Positions 53,401-60,064 of a stretch of 64,000 bases of DNA are shown here, piece by piece. Both the position numbers and the translations under genes were made by a program. This DNA is from Pseudobutyrivibrio sp. ACV-2 (lineage in GTDB: Bacteria > Bacillota > Clostridia > Lachnospirales > Lachnospiraceae): contig NZ_FNQZ01000006.1 of the NCBI RefSeq assembly GCF_900107545.1, positions 62,001 to 126,000 of the forward strand. Reading direction: 5' to 3'. The notes under the pieces were generated by a model. The model was not told the origin of the DNA, made no database searches, and saw only the letters and a program-made list of their open reading frames with translations. Position 1 is the first letter of the stretch. The number at the start of each line of letters is the position of its first letter.

Positions 53401-53413
53401 TCTGAAACGATAG
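47480..53413 (+). CDS. Two-module nonribosomal peptide synthetase ending in a reductase
   Basis: A 1977-residue NRPS with order A-T-C-A-T-R. A1 (about 10-475) has 'YTSGSTGKPKG' but its A4 motif reads 'FTFVAS' with Val in place of the usual Asp that binds the amino group. T1 has 'GGDSIK' (Ser511). The condensation domain (about 560-980) has 'HHIAFDG' near 686. A2 (about 1000-1480) has 'YTSGSTGKPKG' near 1140 and a normal 'FDMS'. T2 has 'GGTSLL' (Ser1529). The terminal NAD(P)-dependent reductase (about 1605-1977) has 'TGATGYMGAH' and 'YTSSK', releasing an aldehyde or alcohol. AGGGG ribosome site. Downstream is a MATE exporter fused to a GHKL domain. Confidence 0.95.
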   Translation: MDDLLSRIRMNVKENPDMTIIIDQGENNYFTYKSLDLYARKIATKLVRKGVSRNDFVSIEMMRTKEYVAAMYAVWLVGAAFVPLSSSYPEERRAFIRDNCHAKTVINTSFLKGVESEEIFQNDVVSDPQSPALAIYTSGSTGKPKGVLHSHASIEDSVFRYIASIPSTKGSHTALGAPFTFVASVQGVFTPLVTGTVSYLMPFEAMRDPILLADFIEENQINRTFISPKMLKVFKPKGDSLKMVFTGSERVSDFYTDMFETYVAYGQTESAGAVMFFKIDKSYNNTPIGKPVEGVRIHILDEQGSEADEGELCLAGIFADGYIDLPEQTKNVFIDNPFAKQDGFAKLLKTGDIVKKGEDGNIIYLNRKDWMVKINGQRVEPGEIETIIRQTPGIKDAVLKDFKNQYGQVYLVAYYIENEPVDAADIKEAIGRKLPSYMVPAFFVKLDSFPINANGKLDRNALVEPETGAFKNDYAAPETDMQKALCAAFESVLAVENVGIDDDFFALGGDSIKCALVSEACSKYMIKTADIFAGKTPRMIERLLLQKASGKKHVKKAKKARIYPLTPLERGMYLEQKMHEDSTVYNLNIAAIIKGSDFETVKQSLSEVFKAHEAFTSYYGEEKGLPVRILSDKLPEIVEKSAATREEVIAIIDSYAEPFNLNAEIPVRPTLYGVADGSIILHMAIHHIAFDGGSAKTFVKELIDGIEGRKVTADGIDLSDLYDDSLADKYESGMSFYHELFADGVPVNEMPVKGKRPKVHPLSDREISFDYDNAQLKGIDNIARRFSVTEFELIFSAVSMALGKYTASEDVVLGIPTNMRPEDGDNVIGMFVNTAPVRVKPKRDADISEYLAAVSTAVRNATYGAYLPFEDVVAEFVKQRDESRNPIFDVSVNYMVNPPAYDNNGLSVELYAPLQKMGRDIGIVIRKSEKGLHFMVQYSTELFEDEVIENFVGQIQHTLSLLGGDVKTVRDALSLPDNQRSRLEAFKTEATAEIPITLLHKLFEHSACENADKTALIARDVRLSYQELNDRANIVAHNLIARGIKTGDSVALLLPRESCFFACMLGVNKAGAAFIPCDPQYPADRINYIIEDSGAAFIITTADKLSDYPSEKAIDVKDLMTGDAKNDPDISMSDDELSYIIYTSGSTGKPKGVMLRHKGICNYLMPHPANTHMHYLKENTSVYLSVTTVSFDMSFKEHAAAFCNGKTLVFAAEDEMNDPRALATLMEQYKVDCFNATPSRLQQYLEYEPFRKALSRCKLVMSGGEGYPISLRDAIKKCSSDIRIINTYGPTEITVSCNAADLTDVDYVTVGRPLLNYHEIIVDKFGDIAPYGVIGELYIGGTGVAKGYRNLPEKTAGVFVNYENCLMYRSGDYAKWDNEGKVQILGRLDNQVKLRGLRIELDEIQGLIAMQPHIRKAEVVIRKLNGQDNLCAYFTADTEIDVDELRTELKKHLTHYMVPTAYLQMNEMPMTANGKTDIKKLPDPVPVNLGEYVAPANEMEEFFCQIFGKALHLERVGATDDFFEIGGTSLLVTAVVMYASEKGYEITYGDIFKYTTPRALAELFKDGEINDTNKLFDFDDYDYTKINKLLANNTVEAFKSGQLRDIGNILLTGATGYMGAHLLAEYLKTEKGKAYCLIRKGKFDTAFKRLENIMFYYFGSTYEKELNERVEVMNGDVTDYKYFEPMENLPINTVFNCAANVKHFSNGTDIEDINVGGVTNCVRLCKKNGARLIHFSTISVSGTTEDVTKLSRRELDEQSLYFGQTLDNKYTSSKLMGERVVLEAVAEGLDAKVIRVGTLAARESDGEFQINFLTNNFMGRLRSYSLLGCFPYNMIENQVCMGAIDRSCEAFLKLAKTPGECCVFNAVNNHTLPLGDIIRRMNHNGSHINFVEYDEFAEVLKEAQKNPDKAAILSSMTAYMNTAHGKKISAIPYKCHYTTQILARMGFFWNASSEKYVDDFINVLRGFMFFSSDNLKR

Positions 53414-53427
53414 GCAGGGGGATTGGG

Positions 53428-55158
53428 ATGAAGAGAAGAGGTACACTACTAAATAAAAAGTATAATGCCCTGCTGGTGGCAACCCTTGCTATGACAGCCT
53501 CTAACTACCTTGCCGGTATTTTTGATGGCATCATGGTGGGCAGGATACTTGGTACTATGGAGCTGTATGCCATAAATTTGACAACGGCTATCATATTTTT
53601 ACGAAGTATTCCTATAGCCCTGTTTACCTTTGGTGGCAACACATTATCCGTCTATCATAAGAGTCAGCGTGATTCGAAATCAGCTAATATCGTGTTCACA
53701 CTGTCATTCTGGGCGGGAGTACTGATTAGCGTACTTATATCAGGGGTTGGTATTTCTTTGCTGAAACCTACTGCAATGCTGCTTGCGCAGGGAAAAGAAG
53801 AACTTGCTGGACTTGTAATGGATTATCTGCTGCCCCTGTGGATTCTGACCCCACTTGTGGCTGTAGTCAATCAAACAGCTGCCTACGCCAGAACTGACGG
53901 GCATAAGGAAAAAGCTACAATGCTTCCCATAGTATCAAATGTAGTTAACTTAATCTGTGACTACATTTATATGGCCCTATTTGGCTGGGGAATTGCTGGA
54001 GCTGGTTGGGCGACCATCACCGGCTATGCAGTAGGTGTTGTTATGTCGGTTCTTTACTTAAGGTCGGATGGAAGAACTGTCCATTTCACAAAAGATGCCA
54101 TTACCAGGCTCAAAGCTCTGGGTGAAATATTCCGCGTGGGACTGCCTTCAGCATTGATATATGTATGTAGTTTCATAAGACTGTTTTTCACAAATGCCAT
54201 TATTCTTTCATTTACCGGCATAATGGGAGGAAAGATTGCTTCGGTGTCTTTCTCCCTGAATAGTCTTGCCTTTATATTCGTAGAGGGGGCATCTATGACC
54301 CTTCTGCCGATACTTGGTGCGTTGTACGGGGAGAAGGATGTCAATGGCCAAAGGCTTACACTACGTTATGGAATGATATTCAGTATCGCAATATCCTTGG
54401 GGGTGTTTATTATATCCGAGCTGTTTCCTGTTCAGCTTGCGATGCTATATGGTATGAAAGACCCTGAAATCATTCAGGTGTTTGCAGTCACATTCCGTAT
54501 AGTTTCGCTGAACATCCCTATACTGGCAGTCATATACGTGATGCGATCCTTTTTTCAGGCAACAAAACAGGAGAAGCTTGCCAACCTGATAGTCATTCTG
54601 GATGGCGCTTTGGCAATCGTACCCCTAATGTTTTGGTTTGCACATTATAATATTTACTGGCTTTGGGCTTCCTTCCCGGTATCCAAACTGGTAACAGTAG
54701 CTATTACATTAATAGCAATGTTGATTAGCTGGAAAACAGAGCATAAGCAGAACATTCTTGGAATTCAGGAACAGGACTGCGTTTTATATGATTTTTCTGC
54801 CAAGAAGGATATTAATCAGGTCATAAAGGCTTCACAGGAAGCTCAGGACTTTTGTGAGAAGAACAATGTTCCTAAAAGAACAGCAAATGCTGTTGGTGTA
54901 ACGGTGGAGGAACTATGTCACAATATCGTGGATTATTCACAGGGAAGCAGTGACGCCATTGATGTGTGTATACGCATTTTCCCTGAAATGGTAAATGTGC
55001 GCCTGCGTGACGATGGTGTAGAATTTGATCCTACCAATTATCTGGATGATAGTGGAAAACGTATAACCGGTCTAAAACTGGCACGAATGCTGAGTTCGTC
55101 CATAGATTATAATCGTGTGCTAGGCTTTAATGTGACAAATATTGCTATAAATTACTAA
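53428..55158 (+). CDS. MATE exporter fused to a C-terminal GHKL/HATPase domain
   Basis: A 576-residue protein. Residues 1-440 are a complete 12-helix MATE transporter ('KYNALLVATLAMTASNYLAGIFDGIMVGRILG' and 'IFRVGLPSALIYVCSFIRLFFTNAIIL' begin the two halves). Residues about 445-576 form a cytoplasmic ATP-binding domain of the anti-sigma/serine-kinase HATPase_c_2 type: 'GVTVEELCHNIVDYSQGS' is the N-box and 'VRLRDDGVEFDP' the G1-like D-x-G. GGGGG/GGGATTGGG precedes the ATG, 15 bases after the NRPS stop, so it probably exports the NRPS product. The fusion may couple export to signalling. Confidence 0.85.
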   Translation: MKRRGTLLNKKYNALLVATLAMTASNYLAGIFDGIMVGRILGTMELYAINLTTAIIFLRSIPIALFTFGGNTLSVYHKSQRDSKSANIVFTLSFWAGVLISVLISGVGISLLKPTAMLLAQGKEELAGLVMDYLLPLWILTPLVAVVNQTAAYARTDGHKEKATMLPIVSNVVNLICDYIYMALFGWGIAGAGWATITGYAVGVVMSVLYLRSDGRTVHFTKDAITRLKALGEIFRVGLPSALIYVCSFIRLFFTNAIILSFTGIMGGKIASVSFSLNSLAFIFVEGASMTLLPILGALYGEKDVNGQRLTLRYGMIFSIAISLGVFIISELFPVQLAMLYGMKDPEIIQVFAVTFRIVSLNIPILAVIYVMRSFFQATKQEKLANLIVILDGALAIVPLMFWFAHYNIYWLWASFPVSKLVTVAITLIAMLISWKTEHKQNILGIQEQDCVLYDFSAKKDINQVIKASQEAQDFCEKNNVPKRTANAVGVTVEELCHNIVDYSQGSSDAIDVCIRIFPEMVNVRLRDDGVEFDPTNYLDDSGKRITGLKLARMLSSSIDYNRVLGFNVTNIAINY

Positions 55159-55294
55159 ATGCAAAACCAAATATATACAATATGAGAAATCTAAGGACTT
55201 TTTTGCGTTAAAGTTTAAAAGTTTAAAGTGCTAACACATTGTATTTATAATGTTTTAAATCATTCGTTTTATAGAGATGACCTCTAAAAGATGG

Positions 55295-55318
55295 TATAAT
55301 TTACGACGCTGTCGTAAA
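55295..55318 (+). promoter_or_regulatory. -10 element and operator-like palindrome before yjeM
   Basis: TATAAT (55295-55300) is immediately followed by TTTACGAC-GCT-GTCGTAAA (55300-55318), an 8-bp perfect inverted repeat at the expected transcription start. Further upstream, AAAGTTTAA is repeated twice. Confidence 0.5.
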
Positions 55319-55360
55319 AATTAAATAAAGAATTCATTTAGAGGAGTCTTGAATATCAAA

Positions 55361-56917
55361 ATGAAAGAGGAAAAGAAATTGGGACTCATGTCCCTCATAC
55401 TGATGATTTTTACATCAGTTTATGGATTTAACAACATTCCAAGATCATATTATTTGATGGGCTATGCAGCTATTCCTTGGTTTGTTATCGCAGGTATTTT
55501 GTTTTTTATACCTTTTGCATTTATGGTTGCAGAATTTGGTTCTGCATTTAGAAATGAGACAGGTGGTATGTACTCTTGGATGTGCAAGTCTGTAGGTCCA
55601 AAATATGCATTCATAGGAACATTTATGTGGTACACATCTTACGTACTTTGGATGGTAAATGTATCATCAGGTATCTGGGTACCTGTTTCAAACGTTATCT
55701 TTGGTGAGGATAACACAGCAGGCTGGTCACTTTTTGGCTCACAGTTCTTATCTGGTTCAAGATTACTTGGACTTATGGCTGTAGTATTTTTCATCATCAT
55801 TACTTACTTTGATTCAAAGGGAATCGATAAAATCAGCACAGTAACATCTGTTGGTGGTTCAGCAGTTCTTACAATCAACATTTTAGTAGTAGTTGGTTCA
55901 ATCGTTATGATTATTGCCCGCCATGGACAGCTTGAGCAGCCTTTCGCAGGTCTTGAGTCTCTTAAGACACCACTTAATGTGGCTTACCAGGGCAGCCCAA
56001 TCATGATTTTATCATTTATCGTATATGCGCTTTTTGCATACGGCGGAATCGAAGCAGTAGGTGGTCTTGTAGACAAGACAGAGAACCCTAAAAAGAATTT
56101 CCCTAAGGGAATCGTTTCAGCAGCGCTTGTTATCGTTGTTGGATACGCGCTTTTAATCATGCTAGTTGGTTCTTTCACAAATTACAGTGAGATCCTCGGA
56201 TCAGACAGCATCACACTTGGTAATGTTTCATATGTAATCATGTCAAACTTTGCCGCATCATTTGGTAAGGCTTTTGGTGCATCACAGGCTACACAGATTG
56301 CACTTGCACACGGATTCGCCAGAGTATATGCCCTTATCATGCTTCTTGCACTTATGGGTGCTATGTTTACACTTGTTTATTCTCCACTTAAGCAGCTTAT
56401 CGATGGTACTCCAAAGGAGCTTTGGCCTGGAAAGATGGGCGAAATCGCTGAGGACGGTATGCCAAAGAACGCTATGTGGGTACAGTGTACAATCGTATGC
56501 ATCATGGTACTTTTAGTATCATTCGGTGGCGACACAATGCAGCAGTTCTTCGTTATTTTAACAGCTATGGTAAATGTTGGTATGACAGTACCTTACATGT
56601 TTATCTCATTTGCCTTCCCTAAGTTCAAAAAGATGAAGGGTGTTGACAGAAGCTTCGTAGTTTACAAATCACAGACTTCAGCAAACATCTGGGGCTATGT
56701 AGTAACACTTACACTTCTCTTTGCCAATGTATTTGCTATTATCCAGCCAGCACTTGATGGCGATTTCAAAACTACATTCTGGTCACTTAGTGGTCCTGTA
56801 GTATTTGGCCTTGCAGCTTGGATCATTTACACAGGCTATGAAAAGCGTATCGCTTCTGGCAAGATTGCAGCAGAAAAGACAAACACAACAGGCGTTACAG
56901 CAAACGCTAACGACTAA
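55361..56917 (+). CDS. yjeM: YjeM-like amino-acid permease
   Basis: A 518-residue APC-superfamily transporter with 12-14 helices. 'KKLGLMSLILMIFTSVYGFNNIPRSYYLMGYAAIPWF' and 'GGMYSWMCKSVGPKYAFIGTFMWYTSYVLWMVNVSSGIWVP' match the glutamate/GABA-like family member YjeM. ATG 55361 is preferred; an in-frame TTG at 55349 lies only two bases from GAGGAG while the ATG is 14 away, so the start is not certain. It has its own promoter and terminator; link to the NRPS cluster is only proximity. Confidence 0.85.
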   Translation: MKEEKKLGLMSLILMIFTSVYGFNNIPRSYYLMGYAAIPWFVIAGILFFIPFAFMVAEFGSAFRNETGGMYSWMCKSVGPKYAFIGTFMWYTSYVLWMVNVSSGIWVPVSNVIFGEDNTAGWSLFGSQFLSGSRLLGLMAVVFFIIITYFDSKGIDKISTVTSVGGSAVLTINILVVVGSIVMIIARHGQLEQPFAGLESLKTPLNVAYQGSPIMILSFIVYALFAYGGIEAVGGLVDKTENPKKNFPKGIVSAALVIVVGYALLIMLVGSFTNYSEILGSDSITLGNVSYVIMSNFAASFGKAFGASQATQIALAHGFARVYALIMLLALMGAMFTLVYSPLKQLIDGTPKELWPGKMGEIAEDGMPKNAMWVQCTIVCIMVLLVSFGGDTMQQFFVILTAMVNVGMTVPYMFISFAFPKFKKMKGVDRSFVVYKSQTSANIWGYVVTLTLLFANVFAIIQPALDGDFKTTFWSLSGPVVFGLAAWIIYTGYEKRIASGKIAAEKTNTTGVTANAND

Positions 56918-56929
56918 ACCAATCATTAA

Positions 56930-56957
56930 CCATCTGGTGAAAGCCAGATGGTTTTTT
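56930..56957 (+). terminator. Intrinsic terminator after yjeM
   Basis: CCATCTGG / CCAGATGG stem, 6-base loop, TTTTTT. Confidence 0.85.
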
Positions 56958-56965
56958 GTTATCTA

Positions 56966-56992
56966 TAAATAAATCAGAAAATGGGTCGATAT
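56966..56992 (+). promoter_or_regulatory. Sigma-28 (SigD/FliA) type promoter 1
   Basis: TAAA (56966-56969), 15 bases, GTCGATAT (56985-56992). The Bacillus SigD consensus is TAAA-N15-GCCGATAT; one mismatch. It points into the structured non-coding stretch beginning near 57010. Confidence 0.65.
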
Positions 56993-57010
56993 AAGAGGTA
57001 AGAAAGCAAA

Positions 57011-57116
57011 AATGAATTGAAACTTCAAAGAATAAATCCAAATCTCCGCTGGTTGATTTGGGAGATAGGCCAGATTGATTGGCGCGAAGGATGAGTATTT
57101 GAAATTCAATTCAGAA
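57011..57116 (+). ncRNA. Candidate structured RNA downstream of a sigma-28 promoter
   Basis: A closing stem pairs TGAATTGAA (57013-57021) with TTCAATTCA (57105-57113) and, after a small internal loop, TTCAAA (57024-57029) with TTTGAA (57098-57103). Inside are CCAAATC / GATTTGG (57038-57044, 57055-57061) and GCCA / TGGC (57069-57072, 57080-57083), a multibranch fold. There is no ORF of size in this stretch. The fold was found by eye and not energy-tested. Confidence 0.45.
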
Positions 57117-57131
57117 AGGACCCAAAATACA

Positions 57132-57155
57132 TGACATTATCACAATCTTCATAAG
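57132..57155 (+). other. 7-codon ORF before a strong hairpin
   Basis: ATG 57132 lies 11 bases after AAAGGA and encodes seven residues, 'MTLSQSS'. The stop codon sits next to the stem starting at 57156. It may be chance or a leader ORF. Confidence 0.2.
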
Positions 57156-57194
57156 AGCTGCTTCCCGATTTCAAAAAGAAGTCGGGGGGCAGCT
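57156..57194 (+). other. 17-bp hairpin before flgM
   Basis: AGCTGCTTCCCGATTTC pairs end to end (with G-U pairs) with GAAGTCGGGGGGCAGCT around an AAAAA loop. No T-run follows, so it is not a classical terminator. It lies between the two sigma-28 promoters and could end or protect the upstream RNA. Confidence 0.6.
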
Positions 57195-57249
57195 GGCATC
57201 TTGTGAAAAGAAATTATGAAAATTTTGTTAAATTTTTATAATTCAGCTA

Positions 57250-57276
57250 TAAAGTTTACAAAACACTGACCGATAT
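57250..57276 (+). promoter_or_regulatory. Sigma-28 (SigD/FliA) type promoter 2, for the flgM operon
   Basis: TAAA (57250-57253), 15 bases, ACCGATAT (57269-57276); one mismatch to the SigD consensus. It lies about 78 bases before the flgM start. Confidence 0.7.
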
Positions 57277-57353
57277 ATGCAGTGTAAAGGTAAAGATAGA
57301 AATGCTTTATGAAAAATGGTTAAACAAAAAAAGGGAGGAAAGGAGTGTGGCGT

Positions 57354-57635
57354 ATGCGTATAGAGTCTTATAATCAGGTAGCACAGCTCTATCAGACAAC
57401 AAACACTAAAAACACTACACAGGCTGCAAAATCAAGCGGCATGGGACGTGATCAGGTCCAGATTTCATCAAAAGGAAAGGACTATCATGTAGCAAAACCA
57501 GCAGTAGCAGACGCAGCTGACATCAGAGAGGACAAGGTTGCGGACATCAAAGCCAGAATTAAGAACGGCACTTATGATGTAAGCCCGGAAGACTTCGCAG
57601 AGAAGTTATTATCTCAGATGGGATCAATTTTTTAA
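57354..57635 (+). CDS. flgM: Anti-sigma-28 factor FlgM
   Basis: A 93-residue FlgM that holds sigma-28 inactive until the hook is complete and FlgM is exported. The variable N-terminus ('MRIESYNQVAQLYQTTN') leads to the sigma-binding C-terminus 'REDKVADIKARIKNGTYDVSPEDFAEKLL'. ATG 57354 follows AAAGGAG; an in-frame GTG nine bases upstream overlaps that site. It is the first gene of a sigma-28 late operon, a classic feedback arrangement. Confidence 0.92.
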   Translation: MRIESYNQVAQLYQTTNTKNTTQAAKSSGMGRDQVQISSKGKDYHVAKPAVADAADIREDKVADIKARIKNGTYDVSPEDFAEKLLSQMGSIF

Positions 57636-57656
57636 CAGAATTGTGAGGATTAATGC

Positions 57657-58169
57657 GTGGCTAGTTTAATGGATGAATTGCTCTTAACTATGGATGGTGA
57701 AACGGAGCAGTATGAAAAGTTAATTAGTCTTAATGGAGAAAAGAAAGATTCTATTATCCATAAGAAACTGGACGTACTGGAAGCAATAACCGCTCAGGAG
57801 CAGGCCATCGCAGACTCCTTATTGGAGTTGGAAAAAAGGCGCGTCAAATTGCTGGGTAGCATTGCGACAGTCATGGGCCACGATGGGGAGCAAATTAGTG
57901 TATCATGGATGATCGATAATTTGTCGAACCAACCTGTAGAGCAACAGCAGCTAATAAATGCCAGAGGAAGGCTTAAAGAGGCGGCAAGTAATGTTCAGGT
58001 TTTGAATAACCAGGTACAAGCGCTTTTAAGACAGGCTCTTGAAATGGTGGATTTTGACATCCAGCTAATCAAGAGCATAAAGCAGGCTCCTCAGACTTCA
58101 AACTATGGTAGAGATGCAAATACTACAGGATCAGTATTAAGTAGATCAGGATTTGATGCTAAGCAGTAG
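57657..58169 (+). CDS. flgN: FlgN-like export chaperone
   Basis: A 170-residue, mostly helical coiled-coil protein of the FlgN type: 'MDELLLTMDGETEQYEKLISLNGEKKDSIIHKKLDVLEAITAQEQAIADSLLELEKRR' is the characteristic N-terminal helix pair. FlgN holds FlgK and FlgL for export, and both follow directly. It starts with GTG seven bases after GAGGA. The unstructured tail after residue 145 is Ser/Thr-rich. Confidence 0.82.
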   Translation: MASLMDELLLTMDGETEQYEKLISLNGEKKDSIIHKKLDVLEAITAQEQAIADSLLELEKRRVKLLGSIATVMGHDGEQISVSWMIDNLSNQPVEQQQLINARGRLKEAASNVQVLNNQVQALLRQALEMVDFDIQLIKSIKQAPQTSNYGRDANTTGSVLSRSGFDAKQ

Positions 58170-58213
58170 GAAAAGGATGTCCTTAAAGTTTTAGCAAGCT
58201 TTAAGGAGGACCT

Positions 58214-60052
58214 ATGGCTAATAGTTTTGGAAGCTTATATGTTGGAGCATCTGGCCTACAATCAGCATCACACGGTTTAAATACAACATCTAACAACCTT
58301 ATGAACGTAAACACAGAAGGTTACGTTCGCGAGCAGGTTGTTTATGAAGATAGAAATTATCAGAAAATAGGTAGAGCATCCGTCAGTGACCAGTATAGGG
58401 GTCTCGGCGTTGATGTTGGAACAATCGTCCATACTCGCGATGTCTTTTTGGATAAAGCATATCGTCAGGAGAATGGGCGACATTCTTTTTATGACGCTAG
58501 TTCAGAAGCAGTGCAGGAGGTATACACACATCTGCAGGAGATTGACGGCGTAGCTTTTAAGGATGCCATCGCTAATTTTGAGGAGGCATTTGAAGAGTTC
58601 GCCAAAGATCCGTCAGATACTGTATACCAGAATCTTGTGTTGCAAAGAGCTAGTCTTTTTTTAGATAGAGCACAAAAAGTGCAAAAAGGCTTTGAAGATT
58701 ATCAAACCATCATCAATTCTAAGATTACAGAAGATTTGGACCGAATCAATAAAATAGGAAAAGAGATGGTTGAATACAATAAAAAAATCCAGACCATTGA
58801 AGCTGGCAAGGTAGAAAAGGCAATGGAGCTTCGTGATAAAAGAGATTTACTTTTAGATGAGCTTTCCGGTCTGGTTCGTATGTCATACGAGGAACTGCCA
58901 AGTGGTGTAGTAAGGGTTCAGATAGAGGGTGCAGAATTTGTAAGCGAAGTAAAATACAACCCTATCGGAAATCTTAAGAATCAAAGAACAGGCTATGTGA
59001 CACCTTACTGGCCATATCTTTCAGAGATAGTTGATAAAGATGATCCTTCCAAGAACTTTTACTATCCTGTATTTGATACAACGAATGTCAGTGCCGAGCA
59101 AAACTCAGATATAGGTGAAGTAAAAGCGCTTCTTATGGCAAGAGGAACTGGCTGGAGTAATTTCCTTGGATTTTACGATGAAAAGGGAGAGCCTCTGGCT
59201 GCAGATGCTTATAAAAAGGGTATCGCTAATTCGATTATGATGAATTCTGAGGCTGAATTGGATACTCTTGTACATAAACTGGTTACAACAATCAATGATA
59301 TCTTTAGTCCATTAACCACAGTTAAAGATGCATATTCTAACGCCGTTAATGCTATTTATAAGGATGCGGACGGAACGACTGTTACGGTGGATATGGACAC
59401 TACAAGGATTCTTGATGAGGTTAATTGTTCCGTTGGTAGTGATGATGAGTTACCACCACGAGAGCTTTTCATAAGAAATAGTTATGAAAATAGATATGTG
59501 AAGCGTAAAGTTACCCTCACAATTGAGGACAAGGATAATCAGGGTAATGTAACAGGCTCACATGTAGAAGAGAAGGATATGTGGTTCTACAATGAAGAGG
59601 ACTACACAAATCCTGACACCTGCTATTCAGTAAAAACTATTCACATTAACGAGGATTTGGAAAAGCAGGAATCATATATTCCACATTTAAAATATCTGGA
59701 TCACAAAGGTGCTGTGGATATGGCCCTTGGCTCAGCATTGAGCAAGATTTGGAACGCCACAGATTTCAACCTTAATCCTGGAGATACAACTCCATGTGGC
59801 TACACCGGATTTTATGTAAAGTGGATAGGAGAAATTGGCAATACTGGAAATATTTATAAGGGTACAGCCAAGGCTTTGGAAGGCACAAAAGAAGAAATAG
59901 AATTCAGCCGACAGGGAGTAATTGGCGTATCTTCTGACGAAGAGCTTACAACAATGATTAAATATCAGTCAGCTTATAACGCAGCCAGTCGATATATAAA
60001 TGTAGTAGATGAAATGATTGAGCATATACTTAATACCCTTGGCAATGCTTAG
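58214..60052 (+). CDS. flgK: Flagellar hook-associated protein FlgK, copy 1
   Basis: A 612-residue FlgK that joins hook and filament. The N-terminal flagellar rod motif is 'SLYVGASGLQSASHGLNTTSNNLMNVNTEGYVREQVVYE', and the C-terminus 'QGVIGVSSDEELTTMIKYQSAYNAASRYINVVDEMIEHILN' is the D0/D1 closing helix. The variable middle (about 240-540) is larger than in enteric FlgK. AAGGAGG ribosome site. A second FlgK follows 12 bases later, so one may be the junction protein and the other a specialised cap or second junction. Confidence 0.88.
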   Translation: MANSFGSLYVGASGLQSASHGLNTTSNNLMNVNTEGYVREQVVYEDRNYQKIGRASVSDQYRGLGVDVGTIVHTRDVFLDKAYRQENGRHSFYDASSEAVQEVYTHLQEIDGVAFKDAIANFEEAFEEFAKDPSDTVYQNLVLQRASLFLDRAQKVQKGFEDYQTIINSKITEDLDRINKIGKEMVEYNKKIQTIEAGKVEKAMELRDKRDLLLDELSGLVRMSYEELPSGVVRVQIEGAEFVSEVKYNPIGNLKNQRTGYVTPYWPYLSEIVDKDDPSKNFYYPVFDTTNVSAEQNSDIGEVKALLMARGTGWSNFLGFYDEKGEPLAADAYKKGIANSIMMNSEAELDTLVHKLVTTINDIFSPLTTVKDAYSNAVNAIYKDADGTTVTVDMDTTRILDEVNCSVGSDDELPPRELFIRNSYENRYVKRKVTLTIEDKDNQGNVTGSHVEEKDMWFYNEEDYTNPDTCYSVKTIHINEDLEKQESYIPHLKYLDHKGAVDMALGSALSKIWNATDFNLNPGDTTPCGYTGFYVKWIGEIGNTGNIYKGTAKALEGTKEEIEFSRQGVIGVSSDEELTTMIKYQSAYNAASRYINVVDEMIEHILNTLGNA

Positions 60053-60064
60053 AAAGGATAGCCT

